Positions 19,512 to 28,586 of a stretch of DNA of 64,000 nt are shown piece by piece. Positions within the stretch are counted from its first letter, which is position 1, and each line of letters begins with the position of its first letter. Position numbers and translations under genes: made by a program. The notes under the pieces were generated by a model that was not told where the DNA came from, searched no databases, and saw only the letters and a list, made by a program, of their open reading frames with translations. The stretch comes from Lelliottia sp. JS-SCA-14 (GTDB taxonomy: Bacteria > Pseudomonadota > Gammaproteobacteria > Enterobacterales > Enterobacteriaceae): the NCBI RefSeq assembly GCF_035593345.1, contig NZ_CP141606.1:4464001-4528000 (forward strand), in the 5' to 3' direction.

Positions 19512-21830
19512 ATGAAAAAATTAACCATTGGCTTAATTGGTAATCCTAATTCAGGCAAGACAACCTTATTTAATCAGTTAACGGGCGCACGTCAGCGCGT
19601 CGGTAACTGGGCCGGTGTGACCGTTGAACGCAAAGAAGGTCAATTCTCCACGACCGACCATCAGGTCACCCTTGTAGATCTTCCCGGCACTTATTCGCTC
19701 ACAACGATTTCGTCGCAGACCTCTCTCGATGAACAGATTGCCTGTCACTATATTCTGAGCGGCGACGCGGATTTACTGATTAACGTCGTCGACGCTTCCA
19801 ATCTCGAGCGTAACCTGTACCTGACGCTGCAACTGCTGGAGCTGGGCATTCCGTGCATTGTGGCGCTGAACATGCTCGATATCGCCGAGAAGCAAAAAAT
19901 CCGCATCGACATCGATGCGCTTTCCGCACGCCTTGGCTGCCCGGTGATCCCGCTGGTCTCCACCCGCGCGCGGGGCATTGATGCGCTGAAACTGGCCGTC
20001 GATCGCCATACGGGCAATACGGATCTCGAACTGGTGCATTATCCGCAGCCGTTGGTGCGCGAGGCCGGAATTCTGGCGCAGGAGATGGCCCACGCCATGC
20101 CACAGAAACAGCGCAACTGGCTCGGGCTGCAAATGCTGGAAGGCGATATCTACAGCCGCAGCTACGCGGGCGATGCGGCGCAGAAGCTGGATATGTCGCT
20201 GGCGCGCCTGAGCGAAGAGCTGGACGATCCGGCGCTGCACATCGCCGACGCGCGTTATCAAAGTATCGCCGCCATCTGTGAAGTGGTCAGTAACACCCTG
20301 ACCGCTGAGCCGAGCCGTTTCACCGCCGCCGTTGATAAAATTATTCTCAACCGTTTCCTCGGCTTGCCGATCTTCCTGTTGGTGATGTACCTGATGTTCC
20401 TCCTCGCCATCAACATCGGTGGCGCGCTGCAGCCGCTGTTTGATGTCGGCTCGGTGGCGATCTTCATTCACGGTCTGCAATGGCTGGGCTACACCCTGCA
20501 CTTCCCGGAATGGCTGACGATTTTCCTCGCCCAGGGGCTGGGTGGCGGTATCAACACCGTCCTGCCGCTGGTACCGCAGATCGGCATGATGTATCTGTTC
20601 CTCTCCTTCCTTGAGGATTCCGGCTATATGGCCCGCGCGGCCTTCGTGATGGACCGCCTGATGCAGGCCCTCGGTCTGCCGGGTAAATCCTTCGTGCCAC
20701 TGATTGTCGGCTTTGGCTGTAACGTCCCATCGGTTATGGGCGCGCGAACACTCGATGCGCCGCGCGAACGTCTGATGACCATCATGATGGCGCCGTTTAT
20801 GTCCTGCGGCGCGCGTCTGGCGATCTTCGCGGTCTTCGCAGCGGCGTTCTTCGGCCAGGAGGGCGCGCTGGCGGTCTTCTCCCTGTACCTGCTGGGTATC
20901 GTGATGGCGATTTTGACCGGCCTGATGCTCAAACACACCATCATGCGCGGCGAAGCGTCGCCGTTTGTGATGGAGCTGCCGGTCTACCACGTTCCGCACA
21001 TCAAAAGCCTGCTGATCCAGACCTGGCAGCGCCTGAAAGGCTTCGTTCTGCGCGCCGGTAAGGTGATTGTGATTGTCAGCATTTTCCTGAGCGCTCTGAA
21101 CAGCTTTACCCTCAGCGGCCAGGCGGCGGATAACATCAACGACTCGGCGCTGGCCTCCGTCAGCCGCGTCATCACCCCGCTGTTCAAGCCGATTGGCGTT
21201 CACGAAGATAACTGGCAGGCGACCGTCGGACTGTTCACCGGCGCGATGGCGAAAGAGGTGGTGGTCGGTACGCTGAATACGCTCTATACGGCGGAAAATA
21301 TTCAGGAAGAGGAGTTTAATCCGGCGGAATTCCACCTCGGTGACGAACTGCTGAGCGCGGTGGATGACACCTGGCAGAGCCTGAAAGACACCATCAGCCT
21401 GAGCGTACTGGCCAACCCCATTGAAGCCAGCAAAGGCGATGGGGAAATGGCGACCGGTGCGATGGGCGTGATGAGCCAGAAATTTGGCAGCGCGTCTGCA
21501 GCCTATAGCTACCTGATCTTCGTCCTGCTCTACATTCCGTGCATTTCCGTGATGGGGGCGATTGCCCGCGAGTCCAGCCGCGGCTGGATGGGCTTCTCGG
21601 TCCTGTGGGGGCTGAACATCGCTTACTCACTGGCGACGGTGTTCTATCAGGCGACCAACTTCAGCGCTCACCCACGCTACAGCCTGGTGTGCATTCTGGC
21701 GGTGGTGTTGTTTAACGTTGTACTCATCGGCCTGTTGCGCCGGGCGCGTAGCCGCGTGGACGTTAATCTGCTGGCGACCAATAAAACCGCGGCAAGCTGC
21801 TGCAACAGCCCGGCTGGCGACTGCCACTAA
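19512..21830 (+). CDS. feoB: FeoB, GTP-gated ferrous iron transporter
   Basis: Main Fe(II) importer of the inner membrane. It has 772 residues (E. coli 773). N-terminal G domain: G1 GNPNSGKTT at about 10-18, G3 DLPGTYS, G4 NMLD; then a helical regulatory domain; C-terminal membrane domain with Gate motifs containing GCNVPS and CIPCISVMGA-type segments and many hydrophobic helices from about 280. C-terminal tail ends with a Cys pair and His (AASCCN ... DCH). Middle gene of feoABC. Confidence 0.98.
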   Translation: MKKLTIGLIGNPNSGKTTLFNQLTGARQRVGNWAGVTVERKEGQFSTTDHQVTLVDLPGTYSLTTISSQTSLDEQIACHYILSGDADLLINVVDASNLERNLYLTLQLLELGIPCIVALNMLDIAEKQKIRIDIDALSARLGCPVIPLVSTRARGIDALKLAVDRHTGNTDLELVHYPQPLVREAGILAQEMAHAMPQKQRNWLGLQMLEGDIYSRSYAGDAAQKLDMSLARLSEELDDPALHIADARYQSIAAICEVVSNTLTAEPSRFTAAVDKIILNRFLGLPIFLLVMYLMFLLAINIGGALQPLFDVGSVAIFIHGLQWLGYTLHFPEWLTIFLAQGLGGGINTVLPLVPQIGMMYLFLSFLEDSGYMARAAFVMDRLMQALGLPGKSFVPLIVGFGCNVPSVMGARTLDAPRERLMTIMMAPFMSCGARLAIFAVFAAAFFGQEGALAVFSLYLLGIVMAILTGLMLKHTIMRGEASPFVMELPVYHVPHIKSLLIQTWQRLKGFVLRAGKVIVIVSIFLSALNSFTLSGQAADNINDSALASVSRVITPLFKPIGVHEDNWQATVGLFTGAMAKEVVVGTLNTLYTAENIQEEEFNPAEFHLGDELLSAVDDTWQSLKDTISLSVLANPIEASKGDGEMATGAMGVMSQKFGSASAAYSYLIFVLLYIPCISVMGAIARESSRGWMGFSVLWGLNIAYSLATVFYQATNFSAHPRYSLVCILAVVLFNVVLIGLLRRARSRVDVNLLATNKTAASCCNSPAGDCH

Positions 21831-21842
21831 GAGGTGAATGCG

Positions 21843-22079
21843 ATGGCATCGATGATTCAGCTTCGTGATTTACTGGCACTGCAGGGACGAATGGAGGCCC
21901 GGCAGCTGAGCCAGTCCCTGCACACGCCGCAGCCGATGATCGATGCCATGCTCGAAAGAATGGAAGCCATGGGCAAAGCCGTGCGGATTCAGGAAGAAGC
22001 GGAGGGCTGTTTGTCAGGGAGCTGCAAAAGATGCCCGGAAGGGAAAGCGTGTCTGCGGGAGTGGTGGGCACTGCGCTGA
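21843..22079 (+). CDS. feoC: FeoC, winged-helix Feo accessory protein
   Basis: Small winged-helix protein that protects FeoB from proteolysis and can bind an iron-sulfur cluster in some species. It has 78 residues, same as E. coli, with an N-terminal HTH-like region and a C-terminal cysteine group [17 protein letters not shown] 21843 is chosen over the GTG at 21834 on length and alignment. Twelve bases after feoB. Confidence 0.94.
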   Translation: MASMIQLRDLLALQGRMEARQLSQSLHTPQPMIDAMLERMEAMGKAVRIQEEAEGCLSGSCKRCPEGKACLREWWALR

Positions 22080-22087
22080 GGGATGAG

Positions 22088-22115
22088 TACCGGGTGAACA
22101 CAGCATCACCCGGTA
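22088..22115. terminator. Bidirectional hairpin between feoC and the DUF1471 gene
   Basis: TACCGGGTGA / TCACCCGGTA is a 10-bp perfect stem with an 8-base loop in the short convergent gap. No long U-run on either side. Confidence 0.55.
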
Positions 22116-22122
22116 TTGCTCA

Positions 22123-22398
22123 TTACTTGTATACGTCTGCAGTAGCGTGAACGTTTTTCTCGCCTTTGTTCGCGCTGGTCACTACAAAGTATGTTCCGCC
22201 TAACTCATCCGCTTTTTTCGACAATTCTTTGCGCGCATCCATTGGCGCCGTTGTATTTGAAGTGGTGATCTCACCCAGTTTCGTCAGATTCATCTCTTTA
22301 ACTTTGTCTTTTTCCAGCTCTTTCGCTGCAAACACGCCAAATGACAGAGACCCAATAACCAGTGATGTAACAATTCCTGTAACAAGTTTCATAACCAT
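22123..22398 (-). CDS. DUF1471 (YhcN/BhsA-like) small secreted protein
   Basis: A 91-residue protein with a clear signal peptide (KLVTGIVTSLVIGSLSFGVFA), giving a mature periplasmic protein of about 65 residues. The C-terminal half has the DUF1471 pattern: a short strand, helix DARKELSKKADELGG, then YFVVTSA and a terminal ATADVYK strand. Relatives (YhcN, BhsA, McbA) respond to acid, peroxide or biofilm conditions; the function here is not known. The first ATG is at 22398; the second, at 22392, gives MKLVTG like other family members and is a real alternative. It occupies the place where K-12 has rpnA. Confidence 0.8.
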   Translation of the reverse strand: MVMKLVTGIVTSLVIGSLSFGVFAAKELEKDKVKEMNLTKLGEITTSNTTAPMDARKELSKKADELGGTYFVVTSANKGEKNVHATADVYK

Positions 22399-22503
22399 TA
22401 CTCTCCATAGGTTTGTTGTTTTGATTATCGTAGGCTCAACCGCCGCAACGACACTTGAAGTATTGTTGCGGCATGAAACTTTTGCCAGTGGATTAGAAAA
22501 TAA

Positions 22504-23277
22504 TCAGTTTAAACGTTGACTTAACGCAGTCAGCGCCGCGCAAAAGGCCGCCGGATGCGACACTAAAGGCGCGTGCGCGGCCTTCGCAATGACCAGCGAT
22601 TCGCTCTGCGGCCACAGTTCATCCAGCATCGGCACCACTTTGCGCGGCACCAGCCCATCGAGATACCCGTAGATACGCAGATGCGGCACGGCAAGCGCAG
22701 CGAGGGGTTCGCGCAGGTCGATGGTTTTCAGGATCTCCAGCCCGCCGTTGAGCACCTCGACGTCAGGCATCGGAAGCGCCAGCACCGCACTTTTGAGCAT
22801 CCGCGCATCCTGGCGTGCCGTTTCAGTGCCCATCGTTTGCAGCGCCAGAAAACGCTCGACCGTGCGTTTAAAATCTTCACTCAGCTGTTGCTGGAACCCG
22901 GCTAACACTTCCGGCTTGATGCCTGGCCACTCATCCCGCGCCGCAAAGCATGGGGATGACGCCACCGTCACCAGCGCCTGAACGCGCTCCGGGTGCGTGA
23001 GGGCAATCTGACTGGCCACCAGCCCGCCGAGACTCCAGCCGAGCCAAATCGCTTTTTGCGGCGCGCGTTCCAGAACCGCCTGCGCCATCTCGTCGAGCGG
23101 CATCGCGCCAAAGCCGTGGCTGCGGCCAAATCCAGGCAGATCAACCAGATGCAGCCTAAATTGCGAGGCCAGTTCCTCCTGAATGCAATGCCAGACTTCG
23201 GCGTTCAGCCCCCATCCGTGCAGCAGCACAAGATCAACATTTCCCGTGCCCGTGGTCTGCCACCAAAGATTGTTCAT
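22504..23277 (-). CDS. bioH: BioH, pimeloyl-ACP methyl ester carboxylesterase
   Basis: Removes the methyl group from pimeloyl-ACP methyl ester, closing the BioC-BioH route of pimelate synthesis for biotin. It has 257 residues (E. coli 256). Alpha/beta hydrolase: oxyanion-hole LLHGWG near 18-23, nucleophile Ser82 in GWSLGG, Asp in YLDGLVP and His in [11 protein letters not shown] near 235. Divergent from gntX, as in E. coli. Confidence 0.96.
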   Translation of the reverse strand: MNNLWWQTTGTGNVDLVLLHGWGLNAEVWHCIQEELASQFRLHLVDLPGFGRSHGFGAMPLDEMAQAVLERAPQKAIWLGWSLGGLVASQIALTHPERVQALVTVASSPCFAARDEWPGIKPEVLAGFQQQLSEDFKRTVERFLALQTMGTETARQDARMLKSAVLALPMPDVEVLNGGLEILKTIDLREPLAALAVPHLRIYGYLDGLVPRKVVPMLDELWPQSESLVIAKAAHAPLVSHPAAFCAALTALSQRLN

Positions 23278-23314
23278 CGGTTAGGATTCTCTTTTTTCAA
23301 CAAGGAAGTTGCCC

Positions 23315-23998
23315 ATGCTATCAGTGCCTGGCTTGTGCTGGCTATGCCGAATGCCGCTCAGAATGAGCCACTGGGGGATCTGCTCCGTTTGCACGCGCGC
23401 GTTCGCGCGCCGTTCGCCCTGCTGCCCGCAGTGCGGTTTACCGGCGATAAGCGTCGACCTCCCCTGCGGTCGATGTCTGCAAAAACCGCCGCCATGGAGT
23501 GCCCTGGTGGCGGTCGATAATTACGTTCGACCTTTAAGTGGGTTGATTCATAAGTTGAAGTTTTCCCGCCAGTGCCAGCTGGCGGTGCCGCTTGCACGTC
23601 TGTTAGTGCTCGCGGTTTTGCAGGCCCGGCGCACGCGAGATTTACCGGCTGTGAATCTGCTGATCGGCGTGCCGCTGCACCGACGTCGACACTGGCGTCG
23701 CGGCTACAATCAGAGCGATCTGTTATGCCGTCCGCTGGCCCACTGGCTGCGCTGTAGCTGGCAGCCGGAAGCGCTGAAACGCATCCGAACCACGGCGGTG
23801 CAGCATCAGTTGAGCGCCCGATCGCGCAAAAGGAATCTTAAAAACGCCTTTCGCCTTGAATTAGCGGTCAAGGGCCGCCATATCGCGATTGTGGATGATG
23901 TCGTCACGACCGGCAGCACCGTGGCAGAGCTTTCCCGACTGCTTTTGCAAAGCGGCGCAGCGACGGTTCAGGTATGGTGTTTGTGTCGCACCTTGTAG
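23315..23998 (+). CDS. gntX: GntX/ComF-family phosphoribosyltransferase-like protein
   Basis: ComF-like protein, linked in enterobacteria to use of external DNA; the gnt name is historical. It has 227 residues, as in E. coli. N-terminal zinc-finger-like cysteines (CWLCRMPL, CSVC, CPQCGLP, CGRCLQ) precede a PRTase-type domain with the PRPP loop VDDVVTTGSTVAEL near 195-208. ATG 23315 (MLSVPGLCWLC) matches the family. Divergent from bioH and upstream of nfuA. Confidence 0.93.
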   Translation: MLSVPGLCWLCRMPLRMSHWGICSVCTRAFARRSPCCPQCGLPAISVDLPCGRCLQKPPPWSALVAVDNYVRPLSGLIHKLKFSRQCQLAVPLARLLVLAVLQARRTRDLPAVNLLIGVPLHRRRHWRRGYNQSDLLCRPLAHWLRCSWQPEALKRIRTTAVQHQLSARSRKRNLKNAFRLELAVKGRHIAIVDDVVTTGSTVAELSRLLLQSGAATVQVWCLCRTL

Positions 23999-24059
23999 CC
24001 CTTTTCCGATGGGCGTATTATTATACCCAGGTAATTTAGTCAACTATTAGGCCAAAGCT

Positions 24060-24635
24060 ATGATCCGTATTTCCGATTCTGCACAATCACACTTTGCCAA
24101 ACTGCTGGCAAATCAGGAAGAAGGGACGCAGATCCGCGTGTTTGTGATTAATCCAGGCACTCCGAATGCAGAATGCGGTGTCTCTTATTGTCCTCCGGAC
24201 GCTGTGGAAGCATCTGACACTGCCCTGAAATTTGAGCAGCTCACCGCCTATGTCGATGAGTTAAGCGCGCCATATCTTGATGACGCAGAGATCGATTTTG
24301 TTACCGATCAGCTGGGTTCTCAGCTGACGCTGAAAGCACCGAACGCGAAAATGCGCAAAGTGTCCGACGATGCGCCGCTGATGGAGCGCGTGGAGTACCT
24401 GCTGCAGTCGCAGATCAACCCGCAGCTGGCTGGCCACGGCGGTAAAGTGACGCTGATGGAAATCACCGATGACGGTTTGGCGATCCTGCAGTTTGGCGGC
24501 GGCTGTAACGGCTGTTCCATGGTCGACGTAACCCTGAAAGAAGGGATCGAGAAGCAGATGCTGAACGAGTTCCCTGAGCTGAAAGGTGTGCGCGATCTGA
24601 CCGAACACCAGCGCGGCGAGCACTCTTACTACTGA
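24060..24635 (+). CDS. nfuA: NfuA, iron-sulfur cluster carrier
   Basis: Delivers [4Fe-4S] clusters to targets such as aconitase and lipoyl synthase under iron limitation or oxidative stress. It has 191 residues, same as E. coli: an N-terminal degenerate A-type carrier domain and a C-terminal Nfu domain whose cluster ligands are Cys149 and Cys152 in GGCNGCSM. Start ATG 24060. Sits near feo and ryhB, other iron functions in the window. Confidence 0.97.
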   Translation: MIRISDSAQSHFAKLLANQEEGTQIRVFVINPGTPNAECGVSYCPPDAVEASDTALKFEQLTAYVDELSAPYLDDAEIDFVTDQLGSQLTLKAPNAKMRKVSDDAPLMERVEYLLQSQINPQLAGHGGKVTLMEITDDGLAILQFGGGCNGCSMVDVTLKEGIEKQMLNEFPELKGVRDLTEHQRGEHSYY

Positions 24636-24650
24636 GTTCCCGTCTGTCTT

Positions 24651-24781
24651 TGCCGGGTGGCGGCTTCGCCTTACCCGGCCTAAAGTTCGAGGCTTTTGTA
24701 GGCCCGGTAAGCGTAGCGCCACCGGGCAAATGACCGCACACAACATCCAGGCCGGGTACGGCGTTACCGCCACCCGGCTTT
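24651..24781. repeat. Cluster of three REP palindromes after nfuA
   Basis: Three REP-type units in a row: about 24651-24682, 24698-24728 and 24750-24779, all built from CCGGGT/ACCCGG-type stems. They fill the nfuA side of the 407-base gap before gntT; the gntT side holds the operators listed separately. Confidence 0.8.
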
Positions 24782-24866
24782 TGTTTGCCCGCTCCTCCCC
24801 TCCCCATATGTTGACCTGCGTCTCATAATTCAAATTTTGCCCGCCCAGGTGATTCTCAATCCGTGT

Positions 24867-24882
24867 ATGTTACCCGTATCAT
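24867..24882. promoter_or_regulatory. GntR operator 1 of gntT
   Basis: ATGTTACCCGTATCAT fits the GntR palindrome ATGTTA-CCGG-TAACAT with two changes in the right half. gntT in E. coli has two such operators. Confidence 0.75.
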
Positions 24883-25005
24883 TCTCATGGGCACTAAGCA
24901 TCCTCATAACAGCCGACTAAACTCAATAGTTTTGCAGGCAATCAGTATTAGTGCCGTTAATTCTCTGTTCCCAGTTGGGACAATCGGAAATTGTCGTCGA
25001 AACAA

Positions 25006-25024
25006 TGACGTTACCCATAACAAT
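25006..25024. promoter_or_regulatory. GntR operator 2 of gntT
   Basis: TGACGTTACCCATAACAAT contains the GTTACC-TAAC core of a GntR site about 20 bases before the gntT start, so bound GntR would block transcription or elongation. Confidence 0.65.
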
Positions 25025-25042
25025 TGAAAGGCCAGGTCAATC

Positions 25043-26359
25043 ATGCCATTAGTTATCGTCGCTATCGGTGTTGTCTTATTACTGCTCTTGATGATCCGTT
25101 TCAAACTGAACGGCTTCATCGCTCTGGTTCTGGTGGCACTTGCAGTCGGTCTGATGCAAGGGATGCCGCTGGTGAAAGTCATCAGCTCCATCAAAGCAGG
25201 TGTGGGCGGAACGCTCGGCAGCCTGGCGCTGATTATGGGCTTCGGTGCCATGCTCGGCAAAATGCTGGCAGACTGCGGGGGCGCACAGCGCATCGCGACC
25301 ACGCTGATTGCCAAATTTGGTAAACAACACATTCAGTGGGCAGTAGTGTTAACCGGTTTTACCGTCGGTTTCGCGCTGTTCTATGAAGTCGGCTTCGTGC
25401 TGATGCTGCCGCTGGTCTTCACCATCGCAGCTGCGGCGAATATTCCGTTGCTGTATGTGGGCGTGCCGATGGCCGCTGCGCTGTCCGTGACTCACGGCTT
25501 CCTGCCGCCGCACCCGGGCCCGACCGCTATCGCGACTATCTTCCACGCGGATATGGGTAAAACCCTGCTGTTCGGTACCATTCTGGCGATCCCAACGGTT
25601 ATTCTGGCCGGCCCGGTGTTTGCGCGCTGCCTGAAAGGTATCGACAAGCCAATTCCGGAAGGTCTGTACAGCGCCAAAACCTTCAGCGAAGAGGAGATGC
25701 CAAGCTTTGGCGTCAGCGTCTGGACCTCTCTGGTGCCGGTCGTGCTGATGGCGATGCGCGCCGTGGCCGAAATGGTGCTGCCAAAAGGTCACGCGTTCCT
25801 GTCTGTCGCGGAGTTCCTCGGTGACCCGGTGATGGCGACGCTGATTGCCGTCCTGATTGCCCTCTTCACCTTCGGTCTGAACCGCGGTCGTAACATGGAT
25901 CAGATCAACGAAACCCTCGGCTCTGCCATCAAAATTATCGCCATGATGCTGTTGATCATCGGCGGTGGCGGTGCGTTCAAGCAGGTTCTGGTGGACAGCG
26001 GCGTGGACAAATACATCGCTTCCATGATGCATGAAACCAACATCTCGCCAATTCTGATGGCCTGGTCGATTGCCGCCGTGCTGCGTATTGCGCTGGGTTC
26101 TGCGACCGTTGCGGCGATTACCGCGGGCGGGATCGTGGCACCGCTGATTGCGACCACCGGCGTGAGCCCGGAGCTGATGGTTATCGCGGTGGGTTCCGGT
26201 AGCGTGATTTTCTCCCACGTGAACGATCCAGGTTTCTGGCTGTTCAAGGAGTACTTCAACCTGACCATCGGTGAGACCATCAAGTCCTGGTCGATGCTGG
26301 AAACGATTATCTCCGTGTGCGGCCTGATTGGGTGTCTGCTGTTGGGGATGGTGGTTTAA
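25043..26359 (+). CDS. gntT: GntT, high-affinity gluconate:H+ symporter
   Basis: Inner-membrane gluconate permease of the GntP family. It has 438 residues, same as E. coli, with about 12-14 hydrophobic segments; conserved stretches include GFFYEVGF-like ALFYEVGFVLMLPLV, THGFLPPHPGP and SGSVIFSHVNDPGFW. Start ATG 25043 after a GAAAGG site. Two upstream GntR operators predict induction by gluconate. Convergent with malQ. Confidence 0.97.
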   Translation: MPLVIVAIGVVLLLLLMIRFKLNGFIALVLVALAVGLMQGMPLVKVISSIKAGVGGTLGSLALIMGFGAMLGKMLADCGGAQRIATTLIAKFGKQHIQWAVVLTGFTVGFALFYEVGFVLMLPLVFTIAAAANIPLLYVGVPMAAALSVTHGFLPPHPGPTAIATIFHADMGKTLLFGTILAIPTVILAGPVFARCLKGIDKPIPEGLYSAKTFSEEEMPSFGVSVWTSLVPVVLMAMRAVAEMVLPKGHAFLSVAEFLGDPVMATLIAVLIALFTFGLNRGRNMDQINETLGSAIKIIAMMLLIIGGGGAFKQVLVDSGVDKYIASMMHETNISPILMAWSIAAVLRIALGSATVAAITAGGIVAPLIATTGVSPELMVIAVGSGSVIFSHVNDPGFWLFKEYFNLTIGETIKSWSMLETIISVCGLIGCLLLGMVV

Positions 26360-26367
26360 GGTAAAAA

Positions 26368-26400
26368 AGCCGGGTGGCGGCTGCGCCTTACCCGGCCTAC
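26368..26400. repeat. REP palindrome after gntT
   Basis: GCCGGGTGGCGGCTGCGCC followed by TTACCCGGCCTAC, a canonical REP unit directly past the gntT stop. Confidence 0.8.
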
Positions 26401-26411
26401 AAGGTAAATGC

Positions 26412-26439
26412 AAAACGGCAACCAAAGGTTGCCGTTTTT
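26412..26439. terminator. gntT/malQ convergent terminator
   Basis: AAAACGGCAACC-aaa-GGTTGCCGTTTTT: a 12-bp perfect stem, triloop and T-run in both directions. It has the GGTAAATGCAAAA-like left flank and a CTCTCCC repeat on its right, the composite seen at other sites. Confidence 0.85.
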
Positions 26440-26448
26440 AATGTTTTC

Positions 26449-26471
26449 GCCCTCTCCCAAAGGGTGAGGGC
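26449..26471. repeat. Short CTCTCCC-type repeat
   Basis: GCCCTCTCCCAAAGGGTGAG then GGC: a short, diverged member of the CTCTCCC family adjoining the gntT terminator. Confidence 0.6.
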
Positions 26472-26498
26472 ATCAGACCGCACCCGCCGGGCTTGTTC

Positions 26499-28577
26499 TC
26501 ACTTCTTCGCTTTTCTGCGCTTATCTAAATCCTTAATCAGCTTGTTCACGCCGTCGTCGGCAAACATCTTCTCAAGGGTGGTAGACAGTTTGCGCCGCCA
26601 GTTTTTATACTGATAGCTGGTGCCCGGAATGTTCACCGGCTCCGCCATCCCCAGCCAGTCTTCCGGCTGCAGGCCAAGCAGGGCGCTATTGCTGTCGGCA
26701 ATATAGCGCTGCATCCCGCGATTCAGGGTCCCCGTCATCGCCATTAGCGAGGCTTTATGTCCGGTGCGTTTTGGCAAGCAGCCGTGCTTGTGCAGCGCGT
26801 CCAGCAGACCCTGTTTTGCCAGCTCGCGGTCCTGATACAGCCCGCGCAGCACCACTTCATCGGGATACAAACCTAGCGTTTTGCCAAGCGTGAGATCGCC
26901 ACTTTCCCAATAGCCTCGCAGCGTAGGAAGATCATGCGTTGTCGCGACAGCCATTGATTGTTCAGGATACGCTTTCGGCGAACGGAACGTCTTCTCATGG
27001 TCACTTTCGAAATAGAGTACTTTGTATGAATAAACGCCACTCTCGCGTAATTTGCTGACGATTTCAACCGGCACGGTGCCGAGGTCTTCGCCAATCACCA
27101 TGCAGCTGTGGCGCTGACTTTCCAGCGCAAGAATCGACAGCAGATCGTCCACCGGGTAATGCACGTAAGCCCCGTGATCCGCCGTTTCACCGTAAGGGAT
27201 CCACCACAGGCGCAGCACGGACATCACGTGGTCGATACGCAGCGCCCCGCAGTTTTGCATATTGGCGCGCAGCAGATCGATAAAAGGTTCGTACCCACGC
27301 GCAGCCATCACGTGCGGGTCCATCGGCGGCAGACCCCAGTTCTGGCCCAGCGGGCCGAGGATATCCGGCGGTGCGCCCACAGAGGCTTTCAGGCAGTACA
27401 GCTCGCGGTCACACCAGGTTTCGGCTCCCCCTTCCGCCACGCCCACCGCCAGATCGCGATACAGACCGATCGGCATGTCGTAGCCCTGGCTCTCCTGCCA
27501 GCAGGCAGCAAACTGGCTGTAGGCCAGCCACTGCAGCCACAGGAAGAAATCCACTTCGTCGGCGTGTTTTTTGCAGAAGGCTTTCACCTCCGGAGAATCC
27601 ACCGACTGATACGCTTCCGGCCACACCGGCCAGCCCCAGCGCATTTCGTCCTCTTTCACCTGATACGCATGCAGGGCGTCGAACGCCGCCTGCCAGTAAA
27701 GGCTGTCGCCTTCCTGGGCGACGAACTGACGAAACGCGTTCATCTGTTCGTCCGTGCGCTTAGCGAAGCGTTTCCAGGTCATGCGCAGGGCGGCCATTTT
27801 CAGGGCGGTAACCGTCGCGTAGTCGACCCAGTCGGCGTCGCGCGCCTGTTTCAGGGTGTGCTGAGTGGTGCTCATCTTCCACCACTCCTGCGCCTCTTTA
27901 CTGTTTTTGAAATCGTCCAGCGCGTTGACGTCGATATAAATCACGTTCAGCCAGCGGCGGGACGACGGGCTGTACGGGCTGGCGCTTTCCGGGTTAGCCG
28001 GATAGAGGGCGTGGATCGGGTTGAGGCCGATAAACGCCCCGCCGCGTTTGCCCACGTCCGCCAGCATTTTTTTCAGATCGCCGAAGTCGCCGATCCCCCA
28101 GTTGTCGTCCGAACGCAGCGTATAGAGCTGCACGCAGGCGCCCCACAGCTTTTTGCCTTCGAGCAGCGCCTGCGGCTCGTAGCAGCGTTTCGGCGCGATG
28201 ATCACCCGGCAATGAAAACGATGGTCGCCCTGATTCAGCGTCAGGGTGTGATAACCCTGCGGCAGTTTCGCAGGAAGGTTGAGCGCTTTCCCACCCGTGG
28301 CATGGCCTTTGTGCTGCTGGCCCTCTTCGGTGGTTAACAGCCAGCTGAACTCGCCGCTGCCGTCTACCGGCAGCGACATTTTCTTGCCCGCGGTGAACAC
28401 TTTCACCCCAGGAACTGGCGCTCCCGCCGCTTTCGCGACGGGCGTGGCCTTGTGCATGGCATCCAGCAAACGTCTTTTGGTTTCAGCGCCAATTGACTGC
28501 GGTTTGCCGTGAGCATTGATGTAACTGGGGCTGATCCCCGCCGCCAGCGCGGCATTATCCAGACGTTTGCTCTCCAT
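26499..28577 (-). CDS. malQ: 4-alpha-glucanotransferase (amylomaltase)
   Basis: Transfers glucan segments between maltodextrins, releasing glucose and making longer chains for MalP; cytosolic. It has 692 residues (E. coli 694), glycoside hydrolase family 77. An N-terminal extension precedes the TIM barrel; catalytic-site motifs include ALRIDHVMSVLRLWW (nucleophile Asp), VIGEDLGTVP (acid/base Glu) and ATTHDLPTLRGYW (transition-state Asp). Start ATG 28577, nine bases after malP; second gene of malPQ, MalT-activated. Confidence 0.97.
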   Translation of the reverse strand: MESKRLDNAALAAGISPSYINAHGKPQSIGAETKRRLLDAMHKATPVAKAAGAPVPGVKVFTAGKKMSLPVDGSGEFSWLLTTEEGQQHKGHATGGKALNLPAKLPQGYHTLTLNQGDHRFHCRVIIAPKRCYEPQALLEGKKLWGACVQLYTLRSDDNWGIGDFGDLKKMLADVGKRGGAFIGLNPIHALYPANPESASPYSPSSRRWLNVIYIDVNALDDFKNSKEAQEWWKMSTTQHTLKQARDADWVDYATVTALKMAALRMTWKRFAKRTDEQMNAFRQFVAQEGDSLYWQAAFDALHAYQVKEDEMRWGWPVWPEAYQSVDSPEVKAFCKKHADEVDFFLWLQWLAYSQFAACWQESQGYDMPIGLYRDLAVGVAEGGAETWCDRELYCLKASVGAPPDILGPLGQNWGLPPMDPHVMAARGYEPFIDLLRANMQNCGALRIDHVMSVLRLWWIPYGETADHGAYVHYPVDDLLSILALESQRHSCMVIGEDLGTVPVEIVSKLRESGVYSYKVLYFESDHEKTFRSPKAYPEQSMAVATTHDLPTLRGYWESGDLTLGKTLGLYPDEVVLRGLYQDRELAKQGLLDALHKHGCLPKRTGHKASLMAMTGTLNRGMQRYIADSNSALLGLQPEDWLGMAEPVNIPGTSYQYKNWRRKLSTTLEKMFADDGVNKLIKDLDKRRKAKK

Positions 28578-28586
28578 CGCGCTTCC

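Noticed and set aside
19773-21335. 520-codon open frame antisense to feoB
   Set aside because: Composition dominated by Gln, Arg and His typical of reverse-complement membrane-protein code; feoB is intact.
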